The position numbers and the translations under genes were made by a program. The notes below the pieces were generated by a model. It saw nothing but the letters and a program-made list of their open reading frames with translations, was not told the DNA's origin and did not search any database. This document shows positions 20,776 to 29,721 of a DNA stretch of 64,000 nucleotides, piece by piece. Every line of letters starts with the position of its first letter. Positions within the stretch are counted from its first letter, which is position 1. The stretch is from an uncultured Flavobacteriales bacterium (GTDB lineage Bacteria > Bacteroidota > Bacteroidia > Flavobacteriales_D > Parvicellaceae), in contig CALSPA010000003.1 in NCBI GenBank assembly GCA_943788115.1, forward strand, positions 1 through 64,000, read 5' to 3'.

Positions 20776-21708
20776 GTGAAATTAATTAATTCTCTTTCAG
20801 TAAAACAACTTGCTAAGTTCTTAGAATGCTCATCATTTGGAAATGAAAACATTATAATTAGAGGGATAAATGAGATTCACAAAGTTGAAAAAGGTGACCT
20901 AATTTTTGTGGATCATCCAAAATATTTCGACAAAGCATTAAATTCTATTGCTTCAGCAATTATTATCAATGATTCGACAGTTACAATACCTAAAGGTAAA
21001 GCCATTATATTCTCAAAAGATCCATTTGAAAGTTTCAATAAACTTACAAATCATTTCTCTCCTAGCTCTTATAACGCTTCAATGATTGGAAATAACATTA
21101 ACATAGGCTCAACCTCTTTTATACACCAATCTGCTGTAATAGGAAATGATGTTACTATTGGTGAAAATTGTATCATCCATGCTAATGTATGCATATATGA
21201 TCATTCAGAAATAGGAAATAATGTCACCATCCATGCAGGTACAGTTATAGGTGCAAATGCATTTTATTACAAAAAATATGAAACCGAATATTCACCCATG
21301 CATTCTTGCGGGAAAGTTATTATTGAAGATTATGTTGAAATTGGAGCGCTATCTTGCATTGACAGAGGAGTAACAGGTGAAACTATTGTCAAAAAGGGAA
21401 CTAAGATGGACAATCAAGTACATATTGGACATGATACTGTAATTGGGGAGAATTGTTTATTTGCAGCTCAAGTTGGAATTGCAGGTTGTGTAACAATCGA
21501 AGATAATGTGATTTTATGGGGGCAAGTTGGAGTTGCTAGCAATCTAACAATAGGTAAAGGTGCCGTTGTGCTAGGTCAATCAGGACTAAATAAAAGTATT
21601 GATGGCAACAAAACATATTTTGGAAGTCCAGTTTCTGAAGCCAGAAGTAAGTTTAAAGAAATAGCAGCAATTAGAAAGTTGCCAAAAATCATAGAAACTT
21701 TATCCTAA
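20776..21708 (+). CDS. LpxD-like left-handed beta-helix acyltransferase (UDP-3-O-(3-hydroxymyristoyl)glucosamine N-acyltransferase family)
   Basis: N-terminal LpxD-like domain and hexapeptide repeats ('IGNDVTIGENCIIHANVCIYDHSEIGNNVTIHAGTVIG'). Confidence 0.82.
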   Translation: MKLINSLSVKQLAKFLECSSFGNENIIIRGINEIHKVEKGDLIFVDHPKYFDKALNSIASAIIINDSTVTIPKGKAIIFSKDPFESFNKLTNHFSPSSYNASMIGNNINIGSTSFIHQSAVIGNDVTIGENCIIHANVCIYDHSEIGNNVTIHAGTVIGANAFYYKKYETEYSPMHSCGKVIIEDYVEIGALSCIDRGVTGETIVKKGTKMDNQVHIGHDTVIGENCLFAAQVGIAGCVTIEDNVILWGQVGVASNLTIGKGAVVLGQSGLNKSIDGNKTYFGSPVSEARSKFKEIAAIRKLPKIIETLS

Positions 21709-22946
21709 TGCCAGAAAAAGTGAATAAAATATTAAGTAAGCTAGAATTAAATGAATTCAAGCTAAATTCTTTACTTGAAATCACAAAGGGCATAAACAAC
21801 AACTTCTCTATTGACAAATTATTAAAGATTTACGAATATATACTTCGAGAGCAACTTGGGATTTCGAGACTCATTTTATACAATTTCAACCAAACTAACT
21901 GGAACTGTTTATTAAGATATGGCGCAAAAGGAAATGCTAGAAAAATTAACATTAATGATGATTTATTGCACATAAAAGAAATTACAGTTATAGAATCATC
22001 TTCAAGTATTTCTCTCAATTCATTTGACATTGTAATTCCCATATTTCATAAAAAAAAGCCATTGTCTTATTTACTAATAGGAGATTTAAACGAGGATGCC
22101 ATAAGAATAAGTCCTACAATAAAGCACATGCCTTTTATACAAACGCTAACCAACATTATTATTGTTGCAATTGAAAACAAACGATTTGCTAATGAAAGCA
22201 TTAATCAAGAGAGAACTAATAAAGAGTTAGAAGTAGCATCTGAAATGCAAAGATTACTATTCCCTGCACAACTTCCATCAAATAACAGGGTTGATGTTGC
22301 TGCTAGGTATGAAACTCAACAATTGGTAGGTGGTGATTATTATGACTTTATAAAAATAAATAATCAAGAATATGTTTTATGTATTGCTGATGTTTCTGGA
22401 AAAGGTATATCTGCTGCGATGCTTATGAGCAATTTTCAAGCAAACTTAAAAGCAAATGTTAAGTATAATCACGGAAATCTAACATTAATAGATTTAGTTC
22501 ATGTTTTAAACGAGGATGTTAACAATGCAGCTCAAGGGGAAAAATTCATCACCTTTTTTATTGGCTATTACAATTGCACTGATAGGAAATTGAAATATGT
22601 TAATGCCGGTCACAACTATCCAATATTAACTGATGGTGAAAATTTCAAACTCTTAAACAAGGGATGTATCGGATTAGGTATGTTTGAGAAACTTCCTACA
22701 ATTGAAATGGAGGAAGTTACTATAAAACCAAATGATGTTCTTATTTGTTATACAGATGGGTTGGTAGAATTAGAAAATGAAGAAGGTGAACAGTTTGAAA
22801 CAAATCGTTTACATGAAATTATCAAAAATAACTTCCACCTCTCAATGAAAGATTTAGATAAAATTATTTTTCATGAACTTGACAGGTTTAAGGGTGAAGA
22901 AGATTTCTTAGATGACACTGCTCTTTTGAGCTGTAGATTCTTTTAA
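21708..22946 (+). CDS. GAF-like/PP2C (SpoIIE/RsbU-type) serine phosphatase
   Basis: 'EVASEMQRLLFPAQLP', 'VGGDYYDF', 'CIADVSGKGISAAMLM', 'CYTDGLVELENEEGEQF'; 1-bp overlap with upstream gene. Confidence 0.88.
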   Translation: MPEKVNKILSKLELNEFKLNSLLEITKGINNNFSIDKLLKIYEYILREQLGISRLILYNFNQTNWNCLLRYGAKGNARKININDDLLHIKEITVIESSSSISLNSFDIVIPIFHKKKPLSYLLIGDLNEDAIRISPTIKHMPFIQTLTNIIIVAIENKRFANESINQERTNKELEVASEMQRLLFPAQLPSNNRVDVAARYETQQLVGGDYYDFIKINNQEYVLCIADVSGKGISAAMLMSNFQANLKANVKYNHGNLTLIDLVHVLNEDVNNAAQGEKFITFFIGYYNCTDRKLKYVNAGHNYPILTDGENFKLLNKGCIGLGMFEKLPTIEMEEVTIKPNDVLICYTDGLVELENEEGEQFETNRLHEIIKNNFHLSMKDLDKIIFHELDRFKGEEDFLDDTALLSCRFF

Positions 22947-22960
22947 TTAATATTGGCTTA

Positions 22961-23722
22961 ATGAAAAAAATTGATTCTGTAATTGTTGATGACGAGTTTC
23001 ATGCAAGAGAAAACTTAAAACTTCTAATTGCTGAATATTGTCCTACAATAAATATTGTTGGAGAAGCTGATGGTGTAGAAAATGGATTAAAAGAAATAGA
23101 ATCTAAAAATCCCCAATTATTATTTTTAGACATTAGAATGCCATCTGGGACGGAAGGTTTTGAGCTATTAGACCTTCTCCCATAATAAAAAAATAAGAAT
23201 AATTTTCATAACCGCTTTTAAAGATTACGCAATAAAAGCTTTTAAAGCCAATGCAATAGACTACTTATTAAAACCGGTAGATATAGATGAATTAAAACAT
23301 GCTATTTCTAAAATAGAACTCAACAAATTTACTGAACAAGAAAACAACAATTACTTAGAACAGCTTAATGCGCTAACTTCTAATATTGGTACACCTAAAA
23401 ATAAATTATCTATAGCAAACAGAAAAGGAATAAAAATTGTCAACCAAAAAGACATTGTAAGACTTGAAGCTGATGGAAATTGCACTATTTTATTTTATAC
23501 TGATGGAACAAATTATCTTGACACTAGAACTCTAAAGACATATGAAAACTTATTAAATGAAAGCTTCTTTTTTCGAGTACATAAATCTCATATTGTTAAC
23601 CTAAACTTTGTCAAAGAATACAGTAGAGAACTTAGACCATTAATTACGATGACTACAAATATAAATATTCCGGTAAGTAGACTAAAAGTAAGAGCTCTAA
23701 CAAATAGGTTAAAATCACTTTA
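22961..23722 (+). CDS. LytTR-family response regulator, apparently frameshifted near 23178
   Basis: ORF 22961-23185 is the receiver N-terminus; reading continues +1 as 'HNKKIRIIFITAFKDYAIKAFKANAIDYLLKPVDIDELKHA...FFRVHKSHIVNLNFV...IPVSRLKVRALTNRLKSL*'. Confidence 0.85.
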
Positions 23723-23831
23723 ATCAATCAAAATGTCTATTCAATCAACTAAACTAATCATTCAATAAACCGAACAACCATTTTAATCTAGCAGTCGTTT
23801 ATAATAATAACCACTCTATAAAAACAGAAAT

Positions 23832-24581
23832 ATGGCTTTAAATGCAATAATAATTGATGATGAATTCAATGCTAGAGAAAATTTAAAAATAATGCTTGAA
23901 GAGCATTGCCCTGAACTTCAGATAAAAGGGTTAGGAAGTTCTGCTGAAGAAGGCAGACAATTAATTGATTCTCAAAATCCAGATTTGGTTTTTTTAGATA
24001 TTGCAATGCCGAATGAAGATGGTTTTTCTTTTTTAAACACCATTAAAGATCGAAAATTCTCTGTCGTATTCACTACCGCACACAATGAGTTTGCCTTAAA
24101 AGCTTTTAAAGCAGATGCTTTAGATTATTTAGAAAAGCCTATAGCTATAGATGATTTAAAAAATTCTGTTATCAAGGTTTCAAAATACCATCAGAAAAAA
24201 ACTGTAAACAATTCTAATTTAAATTTGAAGACATTAGCTACTAAAATCAATGCTGATAAGATAAGTATCCCTACTAAGGATGGGTACATTATAATTAACA
24301 ATAAAGACATTGTTAACCTAGAAGCTAGTGATAATTACACCATGATACATTTAAGTGATGGCTCAAGACATTTAAGTAGTAAAAACATTAAAATATATGA
24401 GCAAAACTTAGATGAAAATGTTTTTTTTAGAAGTCACAAATCACACATAATTAATGTCGAATACCACCTAAAAGAATTTTCAAGAAGCGAAGGGAATGTT
24501 GCAATAATGACCAATGGAAAAAACATTCCAATTTCAAGGAGAAAAATGTCTTTTTTCATGAACAGAATTAATAGCTTCTAA
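23832..24581 (+). CDS. LytTR-family response regulator
   Basis: Receiver 'IIDDEFNARENLKIML...LDIAMPNEDGF', LytTR 'VNLEASDNYTMIHLSDG...FFRSHKSHIINVEYHL'. Confidence 0.92.
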   Translation: MALNAIIIDDEFNARENLKIMLEEHCPELQIKGLGSSAEEGRQLIDSQNPDLVFLDIAMPNEDGFSFLNTIKDRKFSVVFTTAHNEFALKAFKADALDYLEKPIAIDDLKNSVIKVSKYHQKKTVNNSNLNLKTLATKINADKISIPTKDGYIIINNKDIVNLEASDNYTMIHLSDGSRHLSSKNIKIYEQNLDENVFFRSHKSHIINVEYHLKEFSRSEGNVAIMTNGKNIPISRRKMSFFMNRINSF

Positions 24582-27500
24582 TGTTCCCTTTAAGAAAATC
24601 ATACCTTTTAATTCTTTTTACTCTCGTTTTTACTCTTTCAAAAGCCCAAGAGTATAGTTTTATTCCATATTCGGTAGAAGATGGACTTTCTCAAACACAA
24701 GTACAGTCAATTTGTCCAGACGAAATTGGTAATCTCTGGATCGCAACTATTGGTGGCGTTAGCAGATTTGATGGAGAAAACTTCAAAACCTATTCTAAAG
24801 AAAATGGCCTTTCAGATAACTCTTCAGTTGAAATAATAAATAAAAATGGTTTTATATGGATTGCCACAAAACAAGGAATCACTAGAGTTAAAGAAAAACA
24901 ACTAGCAACAGTTGATTTAAGCAATCTCACTAATGGCAATCACATTACAGCAATATCATTTGGAAAGAATGGCAACTTATGGATAGGGATAGAAAACATA
25001 GGATTAATTGAAATGGAAATTCCATCAAAAGAGGATTTTTATTTAAAGGAAGTGAAAACACATAATCCTTACAAAGGATTATTCATTAGAACTATTAAAT
25101 GTGATGATAAAGGAAGGATATGGCTTGGAGGAAAAGGTTATCTAGGTTATTATGAAAATCTAAAATGGACAGAAATTAAACTCCCTTCGAATACCTCAAA
25201 TATCAGCGATATTGATCAAGATCAAGATGGTAATTTTTGGATTTCCACATATGATAAAGGGGTGTTTAAATTGAATTTAATCACTAACGATTATAAGAAA
25301 TATAATCAAAAAAGTGGGTTAATTAGCTCAACAATAAGATCAATATTTATTGACTCCAAAGACAGGATATGGCTATCTTCTAAAAATGGTGTTTCGTGCA
25401 TTGAAAATAAAATAATCAAAAATTTTAATGGCAATAACGGATTATTACAAAACAACATAAATACTATTGGAGAAGACTTGGAACAAAACATTTGGTTTGG
25501 AACTGATGGATCGGGAATTTATCGTTTTACAGGCGAAGAATTTGTAAACTACACAACTAGTTCTAAACTCCCAAGTAACTACGTTATGTCTATTTGTGAA
25601 GATTTAGACAATAACATTTGGCTTTCCACATATGATCAAGGGATTTGCTGCTTAAAAGGAAATGAAATAACACATTTTAATATTAAAAACTCAGCATTAA
25701 TCAATAACACCATATGGACAAGCATATGTAAAAAAGATGGGGCACTGCTTTTTGGATCTTCTGGTGGGTTAGTAGAATTTAAAAATGGGAAAATTAGCAA
25801 TTATGCCAATTTAGATTGGCTACCATCAAACAAAATAACAAGCCTTTTTGAAGATTCTAAAAATAGAATATGGATTGGCTGCTCCAAAGGGCTAGCAATT
25901 ATTGATCATGAACTGAAATACACATTTAATGAAAAATCAGAATTTCAAGGAAGGAAAATAAGAACCATTTCTTCATTTAAAAATCAAATGTATGTTGGCT
26001 CTAGTAGTGGCATATTTAAATTTGACAGCGAATTAAATTCGAAAAAATTTTCTATTAAAGAAAAATTATCTAAAAACATCTATTGCCTTAAAAACTGGGG
26101 AGATTCTTTGCTTTTCATCGGATCAGGTAACGGCTTATTTGTTTATGACAACAGCAGTATTTATCAAATAAATTTACACCCATCATTTAGTGCTAATTAC
26201 ATCAATTTTTTAGAATTAGAAAATGAAAATATTTTATGGATAGGCACCAATTTTGGCATTTTTGAATTGCAAATAAATACACTCAATTCAAAAAATCAAA
26301 AAATAAGACATCATACAGTTGCAAGTGGATTGAAAAGCGTTGAAACTAATCTAAATTCATCTTTTATAGATTCTAAAGGTAATTTATGGATGGGAACTGG
26401 CAAGGGATTAACAAAGTACAATAGTATTAATCGTACAAATAATCTTATATCACGGCCTCCAATTCCTAAAATTAAAGAAGTTCAGTTGTTTTTAAAGGAA
26501 ACTAATTGGAAGAATTATAATTCCACAATAAATCCATATAATTTACTACCTAAAAACTTAATCTTAAATAGCAATAAAAACTATTTGACATTTTATTTTT
26601 CGGCTGCTAATTTATCCAGAAATAGCGATTTACAATATCAATTTATTTTAGAAAACTTTGACCTCAACTGGTCTCCAAATTACAAACAAAACAGTTTTAC
26701 TTATGCAAACCTTCCCCCAGGAGAATATGAATTTAAAATAAAAGCATCTGTAGACAATTTGAAATGGAGTGAACCTGCAAGATTTAAATTTAAAATTGAA
26801 TATCCCTTTTATCAAAAAACATGGTTTATTTTGTTAGAAATTTTTTCAATTTTATCGATTATATTCATAATATGGAAGTGGCGTAGCAACGTTGTAAAAA
26901 GAAACATTAAAACACAAAATTTAATTTACAAAAGCAACCTATTATCTCTAGAGCAACAAAGCCTTAATGCAAGTATGAATAGGCACTTTATTTTCAATGC
27001 ATTAAATTCCATTCAATATTTCATTAATACTCAAGACAAGTTGTCTGCTAATAAATACCTCTCAAGCTTTGCAAAACTTATTAGAAAAAATCTAGACAGT
27101 TCTATGGCAAAAAACAACCTTGTTTCTTTATCTGATGAAATTGAACGATTAGAGCTATATCTTTCGCTTGAACACATGAGATTTAAGAGTAAGTTTGAGT
27201 ATAGCATTGAAATTGACCCCTCTTTAAAAACAGAATTTATTGAAGTTCCAGCAATGTTTATGCAACCATTCGTAGAAAATAGTATTTGGCATGGTATATT
27301 ACCTAAAAACGATAAAGGAAAAATTGAGATATCAATTGGTTACAAAGAAAATAATAATCTGTTTTTTCTAATTAAAGACAATGGAATTGGCGTTGAAAAC
27401 AGTCTCAAAACCAAAGGAGTTCATCAACACCAATCCAAGGGTATAACCATAACTTCTAACAGAATAGATGTATTAAAAAGATTAACCAAAAAAGAATTCA

Positions 27501-27598
27501 TAATCATTGGACCATTACAAATAAATGACAATAACAATGAAGCTAAAGGGACTAAAGTAGAAATCATTATGATAAGAAATTCTGAAGAAAAATTGTAA
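24581..27598 (+). CDS. two-component regulator propeller-domain sensor with LytS-type histidine kinase domain
   Basis: Signal peptide, Reg_prop repeats ('DGLSQTQVQSI', 'IWIATKQGITR'), Y_Y_Y-like domain, TM, His_kinase 'MNRHFIFNALNSIQYFIN'; start overlaps the stop of the preceding regulator. Confidence 0.92.
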   Translation: MFPLRKSYLLILFTLVFTLSKAQEYSFIPYSVEDGLSQTQVQSICPDEIGNLWIATIGGVSRFDGENFKTYSKENGLSDNSSVEIINKNGFIWIATKQGITRVKEKQLATVDLSNLTNGNHITAISFGKNGNLWIGIENIGLIEMEIPSKEDFYLKEVKTHNPYKGLFIRTIKCDDKGRIWLGGKGYLGYYENLKWTEIKLPSNTSNISDIDQDQDGNFWISTYDKGVFKLNLITNDYKKYNQKSGLISSTIRSIFIDSKDRIWLSSKNGVSCIENKIIKNFNGNNGLLQNNINTIGEDLEQNIWFGTDGSGIYRFTGEEFVNYTTSSKLPSNYVMSICEDLDNNIWLSTYDQGICCLKGNEITHFNIKNSALINNTIWTSICKKDGALLFGSSGGLVEFKNGKISNYANLDWLPSNKITSLFEDSKNRIWIGCSKGLAIIDHELKYTFNEKSEFQGRKIRTISSFKNQMYVGSSSGIFKFDSELNSKKFSIKEKLSKNIYCLKNWGDSLLFIGSGNGLFVYDNSSIYQINLHPSFSANYINFLELENENILWIGTNFGIFELQINTLNSKNQKIRHHTVASGLKSVETNLNSSFIDSKGNLWMGTGKGLTKYNSINRTNNLISRPPIPKIKEVQLFLKETNWKNYNSTINPYNLLPKNLILNSNKNYLTFYFSAANLSRNSDLQYQFILENFDLNWSPNYKQNSFTYANLPPGEYEFKIKASVDNLKWSEPARFKFKIEYPFYQKTWFILLEIFSILSIIFIIWKWRSNVVKRNIKTQNLIYKSNLLSLEQQSLNASMNRHFIFNALNSIQYFINTQDKLSANKYLSSFAKLIRKNLDSSMAKNNLVSLSDEIERLELYLSLEHMRFKSKFEYSIEIDPSLKTEFIEVPAMFMQPFVENSIWHGILPKNDKGKIEISIGYKENNNLFFLIKDNGIGVENSLKTKGVHQHQSKGITITSNRIDVLKRLTKKEFIIIGPLQINDNNNEAKGTKVEIIMIRNSEEKL

Positions 27599-27639
27599 AA
27601 CAATATAACTTTCCGTACTTTAGCTACGTTAGAAGTATC

Positions 27640-27876
27640 ATGAAGCGAATACTACACATATTAATTTTGTTTTTTATAACCTCCTTCACTTTAGAGAGTT
27701 GTTGTAAGTTTGAGGGTCCTATCCCTATTAAAACCCAAGAATGTGCTGAACCAATAGACATGTTTGGAACTACAATGGATGATCCTACAGAAAATACCGA
27801 TACTAACAATGATATTTTTGGGATCACTGATGACGAAGATGATGAAGATCACGACAAAGAAAACACATCTAATTAA
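27640..27876 (+). CDS. small acidic putative lipoprotein
   Basis: MKRILHILILFFITSFTLESCC lipobox-like start, Asp/Glu-rich C-terminus. Confidence 0.5.
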   Translation: MKRILHILILFFITSFTLESCCKFEGPIPIKTQECAEPIDMFGTTMDDPTENTDTNNDIFGITDDEDDEDHDKENTSN

Positions 27877-27895
27877 TTTTTTCTATAAAAAACAC

Positions 27896-27920
27896 ACCTC
27901 GTAAAACGAGGTTTTTTTTT
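27896..27920 (+). terminator. Rho-independent terminator
   Basis: ACCTCGT-aaa-ACGAGGTTTTTTTTTT. Confidence 0.8.
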
Positions 27921-27928
27921 GCTTCAAA

Positions 27929-28477
27929 ATGAAGAAAAACTCTATAATTCCGTTAGCAATAGGGACATTAGTTGGGTTTCCATCGTTAGCTTTTGTTATT
28001 CACTATTTTTTATTTGACACTACCTTTATCTTACTATTTGTTTCTAGAACAAACTTAGTTTTAGAGCTTATTATAGGAACTATAAGCGGGGTAGGTTTCG
28101 GATATCTAGCTTGGCTCATTATATCTATGCCTTTTATGAAATCCGTCCTTCATAAATATAAAAATCTTATTAACACTTTTGAATTAGATGTATCATTAAT
28201 ATTCTTTGTCAGCTTTTGCGCTGGGTTTGGAGAAGAAATTTTATTTAGAGGCGTACTACAACCACATTTAGGGGTTTGGTTAACAGCCATAATATTTGTT
28301 GCAATTCACGGATATCTAAACCCTAAAAATTGGAAGATATCAGTATATGGCATTTACCTAACTATCGTCATTGGCATTGTAGGGTACTTATCTCAAAATT
28401 TCGGCTTAATTACCGCCATAATATCACACATGATGATAGATGTTATCTTATTTTATAAATTAAAAGAAACCAACTAA
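27929..28477 (+). CDS. CPBP family intramembrane metalloprotease
   Basis: Multi-TM, 'GFGEEILFRGVLQPHLG', 'HMMIDV'. Confidence 0.85.
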   Translation: MKKNSIIPLAIGTLVGFPSLAFVIHYFLFDTTFILLFVSRTNLVLELIIGTISGVGFGYLAWLIISMPFMKSVLHKYKNLINTFELDVSLIFFVSFCAGFGEEILFRGVLQPHLGVWLTAIIFVAIHGYLNPKNWKISVYGIYLTIVIGIVGYLSQNFGLITAIISHMMIDVILFYKLKETN

Positions 28478-29700
28478 TTAAGCATTGATATAACTTTTTT
28501 CAAAGCTTTTATAAAATGCTTTATTTCTTCAATAGAATTGTAAAAAGAAAAACTAACTCTAGCCGTTCCAGGTATTTTGTAAAAATTCATTAGTGGCTGT
28601 GTGCAATGATGTCCTGTTCTAATGGCAATACCAAGTTGATCAAGGATAGTTCCAACATCAAATGGATGGGTTCCTTTAACAAGAAAAGAGATTACACTAG
28701 CTTTATGATTTGCTGTACCAATAATCTCAATTTCGTCAATTTTACCCATTTCATTAGTTGCAAAACTCAATAACTCTTGTTCTTGTTGTTGAATAAATTT
28801 GAACCCTAAATTTTGAACATATTCAATTGCAGAAGCCATTCCTATTACACCCGAAATGTTTGGTGTCCCAGCTTCAAATTTATGAGGAGGTTCGTTGTAT
28901 GTTGTTTTTTCAAAAGAAACTTCTTTTATCATGTCTCCACCCCCTTGATAGGGAGGCATTTGATCTAACCATTTTTTTTTAGCATAAAGCACACCGGTAC
29001 CAGTAGGTCCAAACAACTTATGACCACTAAAAACGAGGAAATCGCAATCGAGCTCTTTAACATCAATTTTCATATGAGCAACTGATTGAGCGGCATCAAT
29101 CAAAACAGCTATTCCTTTTGATTTAGCGAAAGTGATAATCTCTTCAATTGGGTTGATTGTTCCTAGTGTATTGGATATATGAGTGATTGAGATTAATTTA
29201 GTTCTATTGTTAACTTTTTCTTTAAGCTTATCTAATAACAGCTCCCCTTGATTATTTATGGGCGCAACAATTAATTTTGCATTCTTTTTTTGACATGCCA
29301 TTTGCCATGGAACAATATTACTATGATGCTCCATTGTAGAAATTATAATTTCATCCCCCTCATTTAAAAAAGCAGTAGTCCAGGATGAAGCAATAATATT
29401 TATGGCATCTGTAGTTCCTTTTGAAAATACTATTTCCTCTCTAGATTTTGCTCCAATAAATTGTTGAACAACATCCCTAGAATGTTCATATCTCTCTGTA
29501 GAAACCTGACTTAGATGATGAACACCTCTATGAACATTTGAATTTATTTCATTGTAATATTGGCTTATAGCACCCATTACAACTGAAGGTTTTTGTGTAG
29601 TAGCTCCATTATCGAAATAAATCAATGGCTTTCCATTAACTTTCTGATTTAAAATTGGAAAATCCTTTCTTATTTGTTCAATAGAGTTATTCATTTTCAC
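28474..29700 (-). CDS. sufS: SufS-family cysteine desulfurase
   Basis: 'IYFDNGATTQKPSVV', 'MEHHSNIVPWQMACQKKNAKL', 'FSGHKLFGPTGTGVLY', 'RTGHHCTQPLM'. Confidence 0.94.
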   Translation of the reverse strand: MKMNNSIEQIRKDFPILNQKVNGKPLIYFDNGATTQKPSVVMGAISQYYNEINSNVHRGVHHLSQVSTERYEHSRDVVQQFIGAKSREEIVFSKGTTDAINIIASSWTTAFLNEGDEIIISTMEHHSNIVPWQMACQKKNAKLIVAPINNQGELLLDKLKEKVNNRTKLISITHISNTLGTINPIEEIITFAKSKGIAVLIDAAQSVAHMKIDVKELDCDFLVFSGHKLFGPTGTGVLYAKKKWLDQMPPYQGGGDMIKEVSFEKTTYNEPPHKFEAGTPNISGVIGMASAIEYVQNLGFKFIQQQEQELLSFATNEMGKIDEIEIIGTANHKASVISFLVKGTHPFDVGTILDQLGIAIRTGHHCTQPLMNFYKIPGTARVSFSFYNSIEEIKHFIKALKKVISMLN

Positions 29701-29721
29701 CTTTTAAACAAATATAAGCTA

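Noticed and set aside
22961-23722. Programmed frameshift producing two LytTR products
   Set aside because: No slippery heptamer with downstream structure was evident; an extra base in a CCC run is simpler
24581-27598. Hybrid two-component system (HTCS) controlling the PUL
   Set aside because: No receiver or AraC-type DNA-binding domain is present and the gene is about 15 kb from the PUL with its own LytTR partner
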